64,000 nucleotides of DNA. Origin: Viscum album. Lineage: Eukaryota > Streptophyta > Magnoliopsida > Santalales > Viscaceae. A program made the translations under genes and the position numbers. The notes beneath the pieces are model-generated. The model searched no databases, had not been told where the DNA came from, and worked only from the letters and a program-made list of their open reading frames with translations. Each line of letters starts with the position of its first letter. The first letter of the stretch is position 1. This document shows positions 1 through 13,600 of the stretch, in pieces. The stretch is taken from assembly GCA_963277665.1 (NCBI GenBank), contig OY728142.1, positions 9,190,001 through 9,254,000 of the forward strand, in the 5' to 3' direction.

Positions 1-579
1 CTTCACTACCTATTATCAAATTTTTTTTAGATAGATTGAATGACCCATCATTCTATCGAATAATATTCTAACATTTCATGAATCAAAAATTCAACTTCAT
101 TTATTTAAATAAAAGATGATGTGAAATTGTTCAAGGAATGACCAATGGTGAGATTGTACTGAAATTAGGTAAGTATTTCTTCTTATGTTATTCAACATTA
201 TGGAAAGGATATTGGAAATAGAAAATATTATCTTACTATATTCTTAACAGATGAATTAGATTGTCCCTTATATCATCACATATTTATGGATTTCTGGTTG
301 TTACCTTTCTGAAACACTGTTCTCTATCACTACCCATCAAAATATAATTGTTATATTTATTATCTATTTCCATATTTTCACATCCCACCTATTTTATCCT
401 ATATTGGAACCCTATGATGAGTTATTTTTGGAAACTATTATGTTTAACATTCCTTTTTAAAATGAAGTTTTATAATTCTTTTTTATTATGCGGGTTTCCT
501 TAAAAGCGACATTCATGTAGTAAACCTTTGATAACCCTAAAAAATTTTGAGGGTGGAATTCATTTTAAGTGGGTTATAA
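1..579 (+). mobile_element. 3' internal (non-coding) end of an LTR retrotransposon, left copy of a tandem unit
   Basis: This stretch is colinear with about 6,932-7,510, the sequence just before LTR B. Shared blocks include the aaggaatgacca segment near 135, the atttatggatttctggttgtta segment near 285 and the tatgtttaacattc segment near 438. No reading frame is conserved between the copies, so it is probably the 3' untranslated internal part of the element. It ends in a weak purine run (ttttaagtgggttataa) directly before the LTR start, which may be a decayed polypurine tract. Its presence left of LTR A means another element body continues outside the window. Confidence 0.65.
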
Positions 580-3500
580 TGTATCACACTGATTTTTTAT
601 GGACAATTTTTTCAAATGAATATTTTTTTTTCTCTTCCAATTCACTAAGTCAAACATTCATTTCACACTAAACTGACTTGTCATATGTTACATGCAACAA
701 TGAGTTGGCATACGATACACGCAACAATGATTATATATTTTGGTTAATTTATTATAGAACTATGTTTTGATTATGTTATAAAAACACCAATGAAATATTT
801 CACCTCATGCAACACTTACTTGGCTTGAGTTACACGTAAGATCGACCTTCCTTGAAAGCATACATTATATACAATACTGAGTTTCAGTAATCCACAAAAT
901 ATTATTAAAATATCATTAATTATTGGGATATAAACAATACATTATGAATTTTAAAAACCAAATTTTTAATTTTATATGACTTTAACATTCATATTATGAA
1001 TTTTTAGAACACGATATAATAATAAATTCAATTTTTCAGATAACAAAAGTATTTTTCACAATAATTTCAGTTTTTCAACCTTTTGATGGTGCATCAATTT
1101 TAGACCTATTTTTTTTAAACTTTTATACATTGTATTTGAAAATATAAATGTCTTATTTGGAAGTGGGAAATAATAATTTAACATAGTAAATTTTTTCAAC
1201 TTTTATGATAAAATTCATATTTTGATGAATAAAGAAAAATACTGCATTTTAATTTTAAAGTTCATTTTTCGTTTAATTGATTTATATAATTATATTATAT
1301 TTTTAATTAGGTTGAAATTATAAATGTATAATTTTTTTATCATTTAGTCCATTTTTTTCGTTGTAAGTAATATTTCTTTTAAATTGGAAATAAATACATG
1401 ATAATCTTTTGATATGTTTTTGCTTCCTTAGAACCCACCTTTTGGTTTTTGACAACAGTAAATAATTTTAAATTAATTTATAACCATTATATGTTTTGAA
1501 TTATGAAAAATGGATTCCATATTTATAATCAGTGTTTCCAAAATATATTAATAGTTTACTTATATATTATTAGATATTATGAAATGTAACTACGATATTT
1601 TTTATGTACCACAATTAAAGGTAAATCTGCTCAATTAGGATGAATAAAAATATGAGAAAGATAATAAAATTTATATAAAACCTAAAATATCTTATTAGAT
1701 GAATAAAAGTCTACAAATATCACCAATGGTTTCAGAATTGATTAATTAATAATAATTTTTTCCATTAAAATGATGTAATTATAATTAAAATGAAGGAAGG
1801 TGGCAACAAATCAATTTCATATATCTTATTTTTATAATAATATTAATATAGTGTTAAACATGATAAAATATAAAAAATATATAGTATTCATAAAAATAAT
1901 GAAAATATCTAAATTATTGGAATTTATTAATAATTTTTAGAGATTAAATAATTACCATTAATGATGACACAATAGTGATGTAGAAATTATTTTATTGATA
2001 GAAATATAAAATAAATGGGTCTTAAGGTATTAAATTAAATATAGTATGAACTAATTAATGTTATAATAGTATATTATAGGATACTTTGAAGTGTTAGTAG
2101 TGTATTAATTATATTTTTTCGAATTTATCTTCTATGTTGATATTATTTAATGTCAAATAAATGAATAGTGTGAAAAATGATATTATTGAGATTTTATAAA
2201 AATAATATATTATTAAATTATTGGAAAATAAAAAAAATTAAAACAATAAAGATAAAATTATATGGTCTAAAATTTAATAAAGTATCCAATTATGGAAAAA
2301 TGAAAATAATTATGGAAATATTTATAACCATTTAATATTTAGAATATAATTACCACCAATAAAATTAAATAGACTAAATAAAGGTAAATGAAAATTATAA
2401 GGTTTAAAATAAAATAAAAACAAGTCTAAATTTTATTGGTTGAGATTATTTTGACCCATAATCTTCTTATATTCAAAATAAATGAGTTTGGGAGCATTAT
2501 AAATTGAAAATGAATTTATAATAAATTAATATTTCAAGACTTTCCAAAGATTACCCTCCCCTCTCTTAGAAAAAGGAACTTATACTTCTCTTTTAATCAC
2601 ACATCTCTCCCTTTTCCTCAGCCAAAACCTACCCAAATAACCTCACAACATTCATAACATACTCCTTGAATCCAAAATTTGGGCATAAATCCATCTTATA
2701 GAGTCCTTTTGTGCATACCAAATGAGATACCCAAAAAGAGGTAAATATTTTAACACCTGTTTCAAAATTCATTTCTTCTTATACTCCCTCTGATTATGTT
2801 GATTCCATATTAAAGAAATAAATCCATTTTATTTAACATGATTATATGTGATTATAATTACGGTGCATCTATATACCTCCTTTTGTCGATCCTACGAATA
2901 AAAATACCACCATGTGTGTGTGCGTATGGCTTACAGTCTCGACACTATAGTGTAGTTGTTATTCAACAATACATAATCTGTATGGGTATATTGATGAGTA
3001 TAATGGATGTATATAATTAAAATAAAATAATATTTATTCATTACAATTCATATACCATCAAATTCCATATTATTTAACCATCAATGGAATGATATCATCG
3101 CCTGTGCATATGTACGGCTTACCGTCTCCACGATGCGATGAGACTCATTCTCTACATTAACCATTAAAGAATGATTATAAGTTATATATGAAAAATAATA
3201 ATTAAATATATGAAATAATAAGGCTACTGTATTTATGTATATTTATATATATTTCATTTACTTTCTTCCATTAAATTTAATATCAAAACAGAAACAACGT
3301 TCATGCGTACGTACGGCCTACCGTATCCATGAATAGTGTATTCCATTTCATTTATCTATCTATAATGTATATTTACATACAGAATAAATATGATATATAA
3401 ATAAATTTTTACATTATTTAAGTAATTAAATCAAGATCTAAGCAATAATATCAAGAATAAAAAGTCAAAACACTTCTGATAAATAAAACGATTTTTTACC

Positions 3501-4993
3501 CAAAACGTTGCTTTAATATAGAATTGATAAATTAATGGGTAACATAATGTCATAAGTGATTAATATTGGACAGAATAAATATAATTACAGTTATTTTAGA
3601 AGTTAATAATATGTTTAAACCCATTATACATAAGTTTTTGACATGTACAGTTGAAATCAGACCAAATGTAATGGATAATTCTTCAATCTCATTATTTTCT
3701 AAGATTGATTATATGTAAGAATTTACTGGGGTATATATATCATCCAAATACAAGTTACCTAAATATATATCATTATTTTTGTCATTATACTATTTTTTTA
3801 TTTTTAATCAATGTTGAATTTCAATTTAATGTTATGTAAGGAATCTCTCTTTCTTCTTCCTTACAAGATACTTTTTTTCTTTTCGAGCAAGAGTACGTGA
3901 AGAGTGTTTTTTTAAACTTATACGACATGATTGATTTTTTACATCTTCATAATACCTTATTTATATAAATTTTAATCTAAAATATTTCATTATTATATTA
4001 AAATAAATTATTTAGATTTAAAATTCCACAACATTTTGAGAATAGAAAGGGTTTTTGCAAAAGAAATGATATTTTATTCAAAAATTAAGCTCATTTGTTT
4101 TCTCAAAATTATTTTCCATATAAGATTACACAGGGTTATGTTTATATAACTACTATTAATCTGATTTTATTTTTTTTATGATGATGTTATTTTTATGAAA
4201 TCCATTTATATTATATGGATTATGTTATGATGTAATGATGTTTAAGAAACCCATTTCTTGTTCCTTGGATTATGCTATGTTGAATTGTTTATGTTTTGGG
4301 GAACAAGTGAAAATGATTTCATTATGAGATGTGTGGGACCTATATCTTATTACAAATAATTGGGTATACATTCATATCTTATGAGATAGACATGAATTTA
4401 ATAAAAGGTAAATTAGGTTCAGTAATATAGGGATTGAACACCAATTAAATATGAATCAGTAATATATTGATGGAACGACATGTAAACGATAATCAGTAAA
4501 GGACTTTGTCCACTATTATTCTCATTGAAACAATACCTTGAATATAATATAAATAATATTATTTTCTTATTTTTTTCCACAATTCCTTGTTTTACTCAAA
4601 TTATATAATGGTTATTTATTCTTTTATGATCCATACCTTATGTACTGCTAAGATTAATTTCATGACTAAAAAATTATATATTTAATCATTATGTTCATAT
4701 TATTACATTATTATGTTTATTGTTTTTTATCAATGTTTAAAATTAATAATAATTTGAGATCACTCTTTTTTATGATTTATTTTCCCCAAGATATAAAGAA
4801 TTTTAATGTAGGAAAACTACAGAGGTAGATCTTTATGGGATTTCATGAAGATATTTTACTAAGTTTGATGATTATGTTCCTTGTTTCCAAAGAAAATAAA
4901 CTCATATAGTATTTGGGTGCCTTTTTGTGTCATGTATTATGTATTCTGAAAATGAAATTTAATGTCTATATACGTCATGCTTGGGTCGTTACA
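580..4993 (+). repeat. Long terminal repeat A (Ty3/gypsy chromovirus type)
   Basis: The repeat starts with tgtatcacac (a form of the TGTAACACC start of LTR C) and ends with gggtcgttaca, followed at once by a primer-binding-site relic. About 4.41 kb, it aligns along its length with LTR B (7,511-11,901) and with LTR C. A decayed promoter block lies near 2,555-2,580, where ctctcttagaaaaagg stands in place of the cttataaaag seen in LTR C. Three hairpin-forming copies of a conserved motif follow at about 2,908, 3,095 and 3,300. The LTR contains no coding sequence; the 60-residue frame at 2,838-3,020 runs through a hairpin repeat and is not kept in the other copies. Confidence 0.75.
2908..3333 (+). 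other. Three-copy hairpin array in LTR A
   Basis: Three related sites lie at about 2,908-2,952, 3,095-3,141 and 3,300-3,333. Site 2 has arms tcatcgc and gcgatga; site 3 has arms TTCATG and CATGAA around a core gtacggcctaccgt. Site 1 is the most decayed. The array lies 350-770 nt downstream of the decayed LTR promoter, so it would be transcribed as leader if the promoter is placed correctly. The role is unknown. Confidence 0.6.
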
Positions 4994-5007
4994 GTTTGAA
5001 TCAGAGC
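4994..5007 (+). other. Primer-binding site relic (initiator tRNA-Met type)
   Basis: The sequence gtttgaatcagagc follows the end of LTR A directly. It differs by a few bases from the GTTGGTATCAGAGC common in plant Ty3/gypsy elements, and the atcagagc half is intact. It fixes the LTR/internal boundary and the plus-strand orientation. Confidence 0.6.
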
Positions 5008-5609
5008 AAAGGATTAGTTAACCTTTGGAAACTAGGATGCGAAAAAATTAGTGAGATCTATAGATATATTTCAAAGGAATATATTGGGATATCACTAATG
5101 GTATGTAAAACAACATACTACAATTTTTAATTATAGTAATAATCATTAACAATCTAGTATGGAACATATGATTTTAGTGATTGAATGTACTCCCCCTTGA
5201 TTATGATATTTTCCTTGTATGGTTTTTTCCTCTCACTCAATTTTTTTGGGTTTTAGACAATGTCTAGAACCCGAAAAAACCATGTAAATAATAAATACAA
5301 CAGGGAATTCAATTTTCCTCATGAATAACCATATTTTATGGGAGATAGAATGAAAATTTTTATTGTTATACATACACAAGAATTGAATCATTATGGACTT
5401 CTAAATGACCAGAGAAGGGTTAAACATTATATTGAGTCATTCAAGAGGAATCCTACCCCTTATGTAAGTTGGTATTCTGATCCAATTGTTTTTTTAACAA
5501 TGGATCAGAACCATTGAAATGATATTTTCCATGCTTCGCTATTTGGAATAGGAAAAGTTTATATTGAATATTTATAATTTATAAGGTGATGGATACCAGT
5601 AGTGCAATA

Positions 5610-6115
5610 CAATCAAGAAAACATGCATCAAGATGAAATTGAATCCATTCAATGGGAAGAGTTCAAGAACTTATTCCTAAATAAGTACATCCCTCGTATT
5701 ATTAGAACAATAATGTAAAAGGTAGATGAGGAATATATTGGAACATACGATGAAACTTTTAAAATACATGGAAGGTATGCTTATGGATTTATCATTAAAT
5801 ATGAATGTGATGTTTATTGATTCATTAGTAGCATAAATCCATGTCTTTGATGGGAATTAGCTATAAGATACATTAGTAGATATGAATAAACTGTGTGTTG
5901 TTATATCAAGGTATAAATTAATGTATGTGTTATATATCAATATCATGGATTAAAAAATAAACTAAACATAGAGTTCATGGGAAAATCATAAAACATTGGT
6001 GAAAAGAATATTAATGTTTCGATATCCTCAATGTGTGTAAAGAAGCATGGTGCATATAGTCTAAAAGGAACAAGAAAATGTTTTATTTTTGGAAAATAAG
6101 TCCATCAAGAAGTAG
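5610..6115 (+). pseudogene. Broken gag (capsid) of a Ty3/gypsy element
   Basis: In one plus frame from about 5,620 the translation reads ...IQWEEFKNLFLNKYIPR... (about 5,650-5,700), matching the WEEF..F..KY.P core of the plant Retrotrans_gag domain. A stop follows (IM*KVDE) and more stops come downstream. Near 6,060-6,100 a KGTRKCFIFGK stretch may be what is left of a CCHC zinc knuckle. Gag would form the virus-like particle in the cytoplasm. Several in-frame stops make it non-functional. The family call rests on the WEEF...KY core; the zinc knuckle is tentative. Confidence 0.6.
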
Positions 6116-9100
6116 AGTGCTGAAGTAATGGAAAAAATATGATAATGATGTGAATAGGAAAAATAATATAGATAATTCCCCACCCATACTTCAATGATAC
6201 CAGTGAAATATAAGGTGGAATTATACGGACAAATTCCCAAATCCAATGGTTAATGATGATGACTGATGTCAACAACCTCTTAAGGCCAACGAAAAATGAA
6301 AATCACATTGGATAACTATTGATGATGTTTAGTATGACAAAAATGTGGTGGAATGATTTTCTGTTTATGAAATGGGATTTATAAATAGTGGTATTGAATC
6401 TCTTTTATAGTATTATAGAATATTAAAATGTCGGTATTTGTACATTTTGGTTTTCCATAAGTATATGGAAAAAGTAACTACGAAAAGTGATTAAAATATT
6501 TTTCTAAAGGACATTATATGTGAATAATTATGGTATAAATAGATAATGAGGCATTTGATAATATTAATGACATATGGAATGATATAAAAACAAATTGATA
6601 TCTTGCTTTGATTATATAGGAATTTGGGTTTTTTTGGTTTGTGGAAGGAGTTAATTTTAACAGAATTCATGTTTTCACTAAGGTTCTATGATAATTCATA
6701 TTATTATATTATTAAGGTATTAAATTGTTTCGAATGTTACAAACAAGAACTACCTTATGTGAACCAGGAGAAAATGTTATGAAATTTTAGTTCACCTTAT
6801 TCTAATGTTTTATATTTTTCTATTTTTGGAAGGATTGTAATGTTATCCTTTTATGGATATTATAAGTTATTTTATATTTTAATTTTGTAATTATAATTTA
6901 ATATCTCACTATTGGTGAACATATGCATAAATAAATTCATATTATAAATAGTTTTTTAGAAATATGGAATATCCTATCAGTATATCGCATGGTCTTCTAA
7001 TGTTTCAAGAATGAAAAATTAATCATCATTTATTTAAAGAGGATATGAAGTGGAAATTATTTAAGGAATGACCAAAATTGAGATTTTACTGAAATAAAGT
7101 CAGTATTTCTTTTCATGTACCTTAAATTTAGGGAAAGGATATTGAAAACAAAAAATATTATATTTTTACCTTCTTATCTGATGAATCAGATGATCCCTTA
7201 AATCATCACAGATTTATGGATTTCTGGTTGTTAAATTTCTCTAACCCTTATCCCTATCACTATCCATCAAAACCTGATATTTATATTTCTCATCAATTTA
7301 TATGTCTTCACTTTCCACCTATGTTCTCTTATATTAAAACCCTGTGATGATTTATGTTTGGTATCCATTATGTTTAACATTCATTTTTAAAATAAAGTTT
7401 TTATATTACGTTTTATGATGTGGGTTTCAATGAAACAATCATTCAAGTAGTAAACCATTTATAACCCCAGAGAATTTTTAGGGAGAAATTCATTTTAATG
7501 GTGGGTATAATTTAAAACCTCAATTTTTTATGGACAATATTTTTCTGAAAAAATTAATATTTTCATTTATAACTTTCAGTTCACTATGTCAAACATTCCC
7601 TTCAAACTAAACTGACTTGTTGTATGTTACCCACAATTTCGAGTTGGCGTAAGATACAAGCCACATTGAGTATATACTATGTTCATTTTATAAAAAAATA
7701 TGGTAGTATTATGTTATATGAAACACCATAGTAAGCATTCACTACACGAAACACTGACTTGGCTTGTGTTACATGCAAGAGCGCTCTTCCTCAATAGCTT
7801 GAATTGTATGCCATACCGAGTTTTAAAAAACAATAATATAATATTAAAATATTATTATTTAATGAGATATAAATTAGATGTTATGAAACCACATTTTTAA
7901 TTTCCTATAACATTTAAATTCATCTTATGTATTTTTTTAGAACATGATATTAGAACAAATTCAAATTTTCAGATAAAAGAAATATTTGTTTCAAAAAAAT
8001 GTTGTTTTTCAGCCTTATGGTTGCACACCAATTTTAAACATAGTTTTAACACATTTATATATTATATTTGGAATCCTAAACGTCTCATTTGGAAGTGGGA
8101 GATCAAGATATATCTTGTTTAAAATTTTGGTATTTTTTTGACAAAATTTATATTTTGATTTATAGTGAAAAATACATTATTTTAATTCAAAACTGAATTT
8201 TCATCTTAATTATTTATATTGTAATATTACGTTTTTTATTAGTTTGAAAGTGTAATTGGATTATTTTTTATCATTTAATACAATTTTGTCATTTTAAGTA
8301 ATTTCAAATTTAAATTGGAAAAACATACATGACAATATTTTAATATGTTTTAACTTATTAAAACCCCGCTTTTTGGTTTTTGACAATGAGAATTAATTTT
8401 AAATTAATTTCTTATAGTTATGTGTTTTTAATTATAAAAATTGGAATCAATATTTGGAATTATTGTTTCAAAATTATGTTCATAGGTTTCTTTTTTTGGA
8501 TATTATGAATAATAACTATGGTAATTTTTATTTACCATAGTTAAAGGTAAATTTCGGAAATTATGGTAACTAATAATATGATAATGATAATAAAATTACC
8601 CTAACACCTTCTAAAATCATATTGAATTATTTGAAGCGGACCAATATAACATATGGCTCCGAATTTATTCATTTAATATACTTTTTCCATGAAATTGATG
8701 TAATTATTATTAAAAAAAGAAGGTGACAACTTTTCACTCCCATATATCATATAAGTATAATAATTTTAATATAGCAATAAATATAATAAAACATCTAACA
8801 TAAATAATCTCTATAAATCTAATGAAATTTTCTACATCATGTGAATTTATATATAATTATTAAAGATTAAAAAATTACCATTAATGATGGAACAATAAAG
8901 ATATAAAATTTATTTTATTGTTATAAATATCAAATAAATGGTATTAAAAATATGAAAATAAATATCATATTAACTAATTAATGTGGTAAAATAATTTTAT
9001 AGGTGGTTATGACATTTTTGGAGTGTATTAAATATTTTTTTTAATTTATATTCTATCTGTACATTATTTAAAATCAAATAAATGTATTCATTAAAAATTG

Positions 9101-9472
9101 ACACTATTGATATTTTATAAAAATAACAAATTAATAAATTATTTAATAACCACAATAATATTTAAAAATTAAAATGGAAAATTTATATAGTATAAAATTT
9201 TATAATGTATCCAATTATGGATAGTTGAAATCACATATGTTAATATTTAGAATATTATTAAAAGAAATAAAAAGAAATAGATTAAATAAAGATAAATCAA
9301 AATGATATGGTTTAAAATAAAATTGAAACATGATTAAATTTTATTGGTATAGATTAATTCTACCCATACCCATATTATATTCTAAATAATTGAGATTGGG
9401 AGCATTATAAAGAGAAAATGAATTTATAATTAATTAATATATCAAGATTTTCCAATGATTCTCCTCCTCTCT

Positions 9473-9483
9473 CTTATAATAGG
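9473..9483 (+). promoter_or_regulatory. LTR B promoter TATA-like site
   Basis: The sequence cttataatagg follows a pyrimidine-rich ctcctcctctct run. LTR C has cttataaaag at the matching place, so this is one or two changes from a working TATA box. Confidence 0.4.
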
Positions 9484-9815
9484 GCTCCTCTTCTTATCTT
9501 TTAATCACACATCCATATCCCTTTTTCTCTTACAACCCCTTCCAATCACCTATCAATATCCCTATATTACTCCTAGAGGAATTTTTTTTGTCATAAATCC
9601 ATATTATGGAGTCCTTTTGTGCATACCAAAAAGAGATACCCGAAAAAGAGGAAGTTGCTTTATCACCTCTTTCAAAATTATTTTCTTCATATACTTCCTC
9701 TTATTATGTTGTTTCCATAATAAAGAAATAAATATAGAATATTCTAAATTTTAATATGTCATTATAATTATTGGGAAACCTTATACCTCTTTTTATTCAT
9801 CATACGAATAACAAT

Positions 9816-10243
9816 ATCACCATGTGTGTGTACGTACGTCTTACTGTCTCCATGCTGTGGTATAATTTTTATTCAACAATACATAATATGTATGGGTATA
9901 TTAATGAGTATAATGTATTTAAAAAATGAATAAAAAATAATATATATTCTATTCAATTAATATAACATCCAATTCCATCATATTTAACCATCAACATAAT
10001 GATATCATCGCTCGTGTGTGTGTATGGCTTACCTTATCCAAAACACAATGAGATTAAATCTCCACATTAATAATTAAATAATTATTATAAGTTATATATA
10101 ATAAATAATAATAAAATATAAGACATAATAATTCTACTTGATTTATGTATATATATGTGTGGGTAATTTACTTTCTTCCATTCAAATCAATAAGGAAACA
10201 GAAACAATATTCATGCATACGTGTAGCCTACCATCTCCATGAA
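9816..10243 (+). other. Three-copy hairpin array in LTR B
   Basis: Sites lie at about 9,816-9,861, 10,004-10,052 and 10,210-10,243. Site 3 keeps the arms TTCATG and CATGAA. Site 2 keeps the left arm atcatcgctcgtg but its right arm has decayed (ccaaaacacaatgag). Confidence 0.55.
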
Positions 10244-11901
10244 CAATGTATTCCATTTCATTTATATGTCTATTATATATATACTGCATTTATTAGATAT
10301 ATAAAACTTTTTTTACATTTTTGTTGTAATTAAATCAGGATTTAAGTAATAATATCGTGAATAACAAGTCAAACCATGTATGATAAATAAAAATAGTTTT
10401 ACCCAAAATGTTTCTTAAACATGGAATTGATAAATGAACAGGTAATATAAAGTCTTAAGTGAATTATATATGATGTCATAAATATTATTATTCATCTTTA
10501 AGAAGTTAATAATATTTTTAAACCAATAATACAAGAGTTTTTGACACATATAGAATAAATCAGACCTATGTTAAGGGATAATTTCATAATATCATTGTTT
10601 TCAGAGATTATTTATACATAATAATTTTATGATGTATATTTATTATCCACCTCCATGTTTCCTAAATATATAATATTATTTATGTCCATCTTCTATTATT
10701 TATATTTAATTTTACCCATTTGTTATTTTTTATTTAATGGTATAGTAGGAATCATTCTTTCATTTTCCATATGAGGTACTTTTTGGATTTTCCGGAAAGA
10801 GTATGAGAAAAATGTTATTTTAAATTATGTGAAATTAATAGGTATTTACATATTCATAATTCCTTATTTCTATGAATATTCCTGTACAATATTCTATGTT
10901 TTTATTCTAAAAGTAATTTTCTTTTGAAATTGGATGGTGTTTTGAGAATAGAAAATGTTTTTGTATAAGAAAAGATATTTTCCACAAGAATTATTCTCAA
11001 GTATTTTATCAAAATTATTTTTTATCAAAGATTAAATAAGGTTATGTTTCTACTGCTATTATTGATATGATTTTATCATGTTTTTATGGAATTAATTTTA
11101 TGAAATCTATTTATATTATATGGATTATGTTCTGATAGAATGATGTTTAAGAAACCCATTTGATGTACCTTGGATTATGCTATGGTGATAGGTTTATGTT
11201 TTGGGGAACATGTGAGAATGAATTCATTATGAAATGGGTGGGAAAAATATATCCCTCAAATTCATTAGATACTGATTTATATCTAATGAGATAAACATGA
11301 CTATAATGAAAAGTAAATCTAGTTTCATAGTATTGGTTTGGAACAACAATTAAATTTTGTTCACTAATACCTGAACCGAAGGGATTTTATACCTGGTTCA
11401 GTAATAGAATTTTTCCACAGTCATGGTTTTGTAAATAATTCCATAGCTGTTATGGAAATCATATTATGTGTTTATTTATTTTCCACAATTCCATGTTTTA
11501 CGCCAATGATATCATGTTTATTTTTCTTTTATGATACGTACAATAGTTACTAACAATATTTATTTCATTAATCAATATTTTTATATTTATAAATTATGTT
11601 AATGTTTTTACATGCTTATTATTATGGTTTTTTCTCCATGATTAACTTAACAGTGCATTTAAGCTAACCATTTTTTATGTTTTCTTTTCCCCAGGATATA
11701 ATGAATGGTTTAACGTATAAAAACTAAAGGAAAAGATCTTTATGGGAGTTGTTGATGACCATTAAATATGTTAAAAGATTATGTTTATATTTTCCAAAAA
11801 CACTAAACTAATACTATCTTTGGGTGTCTTTTCCTCTCATGTATTAAGTATTCCCCAAGGGAAATGTAATCTCTATGTACATCATGTTTGGGTCATTACC
11901 A

Positions 11902-12300
11902 TAACATTCAACAAATTGATTGGTATCATATGAGGTATCTAGTAATAGGTCTAATATAGAAACATATATCAGCCTAATAATCATGGAAATATGGATAACA
12001 TCTCTCAGTATTTTAATTAAAGTATGTTATATGTTATTCCATATATAGATAATCAATTTAGAGTGTAGTAGTATTCCTTGACTATGGGATGTATGAGTAA
12101 ATATCTATTTATGTTTAAGATATGTGATTTTTAGGATTCATATTCATGTGGAAAAAGGGTTAGTAGTCTTGGTCTATGAATAGAAAAAGTTTTTATCTAT
12201 AATGGGGATTATTATCCTTAAATTAAACCACTATATTTTATACATATTTCTCCTCTGGGTTTTTCAGAATTTAATTAAAAAAGTAATTTTTTTATTGTTT
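11902..12300 (+). mobile_element. Probable start of another internal region after LTR B
   Basis: A PBS-like attggtatcatatg (about 11,919-11,932) lies 18 nt beyond the end of LTR B. Patches then resemble the leader after LTR A, for example tattccttgactatggga near 12,070 against cccccttgattatgata near 5,190. This would make LTR B an internal LTR in a tandem array rather than a terminus. The similarity fades by about 12.3 kb and the right limit is a guess. Confidence 0.4.
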
Positions 12301-13600
12301 TTTATGCATTACATGTTCTTTTATTCATGCCCATTGTATAATCCTAATTAGGGTGATCCATGAAAATTGTTTTTCCCCATATTTACGACTTTTAGACATC
12401 ATATTAGTTTTGTGGGATTTTATGTTTTCTATTAATCATAGATCAATATCAATCTTTAATATTCATTTCAGAAATATTTTGATACAATAATTGTCATCAC
12501 CTTTTGTGAAAAACCCATATAAACTATATAAAATTTCAATATATATATCATAATAGAAAATCACAGTTATATGATAAAATTCAATATATAAAAAAATTTA
12601 CATCTGAAATAAGCTTCAATATCAGTGTCACTTGAACCATCATGACCCATAGCAACAAGTGTAATCCCGATTAATGTTATCCCATGAATTCACATAGAAG
12701 ATACCATATGAATATATATGGAAAATGTAAAAATTAAGATAAATCCCCTATTATGAAAAACTACATACGGATCCCCAAGACTGAATATATGAATAAATTC
12801 TTGGTTATAAGTAAAAGAGAATAAAAATGTTTAAATTTTTACTATAGTAGTTAACAATGGATAATACATGAAAGTTTTGTATATGAAGTTATGAATAATA
12901 ATAAGTGAATTTGGAATAGAAAGTGGAAGATATACCTTAATATATTGAAAATCCAAAATATATCATGTTTGGAGAATACAGTGGTGTAAAATATAACCAA
13001 TTTTATTTAATGTAACACATATACCATAAATAATTTTAATTTTTTTTATTACATCTTGAGGCTCATATGTATTTAATGTTTACCATTTAACAATAATAAA
13101 AATAATTTATGGTTAGATGACTTCTTTTACACAATTTTTGATAATATATGAAATATATATTATATGGAAGTAACATGGGAATTGAAATTAATGTATTCTA
13201 TATTTGTAATGATTTGATAAAGAGTACAATTCAATTATGATATTCAACATTGTAAATGTATAACATCTTATGAAATTATGAAACTAAAAATAATTTACAA
13301 ATTAGATTGTAAATAGTAAAATGAACATCAAATTTATTTATGTTTGTTATTAGAATCCTCCCATGATACAAGAAAATACCAATATGAGTACATTATTATG
13401 TTAAATATGAATTTTTTTGAATTAATAATAAATATACAAATAACATTAGAACAATTTTAATATGAAAATATATAATCGTTTAATAGAATTGGGTATCTAT
13501 ATGAAATCAAAAAAAAAATTAACAACAATAATTAAATAATTTCAATAATGAGAAAATAATATATATATTTCTGAGTAGAAACAAAAGATAAGTTCAAATA
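12300..13600. other. Unassigned AT-rich spacer
   Basis: No coding similarity, LTR boundary or strong repeat was recognised here. Reading frames are all short. It may be older transposon debris. Confidence 0.4.

Larger units (their letters stand above)
4994..7510 (+). mobile_element. Internal region between LTR A and LTR B, pol deleted
   Basis: Only about 2.5 kb separates the two LTRs, against about 4.7-5.5 kb for the pol-bearing elements elsewhere in the window. A gag relic lies at 5.6-6.1 kb. After it I find no protease, reverse transcriptase, RNase H or integrase motif on either strand, and from about 6,932 the sequence matches the 3' internal segment at 1-579. It is therefore a deletion derivative that would depend on proteins from another element. 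The purine-rich tggtgggtataa before 7,511 is probably the decayed polypurine tract. Confidence 0.6.
7511..11901 (+). repeat. Long terminal repeat B
   Basis: This is about 4.39 kb and colinear with LTR A at an offset of about 6,931 nt. The start has mutated (tttaaaacct where A has tgtatcacac); the end is gggtcattacc plus a. A TATA-like cttataatagg sits at 9,473-9,483, in the same place as the intact cttataaaag of LTR C. The hairpin array follows at 9.8-10.2 kb. The open frames at 7,700, 9,455 and 10,145 are short chance frames in AT-rich DNA and are not kept in the other LTR copies. Confidence 0.72.

Noticed and set aside
2741..2748. Possible 5' splice site (gaggtaaat) at the same place in LTR A and LTR C (42,072)
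   Set aside because: Only two of five copies keep the GT; B, D and E have changed it. No matching acceptor could be named.
9455..9754. 99-codon plus-strand frame with a hydrophobic N-terminus
   Set aside because: It lies across the promoter and leader of LTR B, is not conserved in LTRs A, C, D or E, and consists of AT-rich, Phe/Leu/Ile-rich codons.
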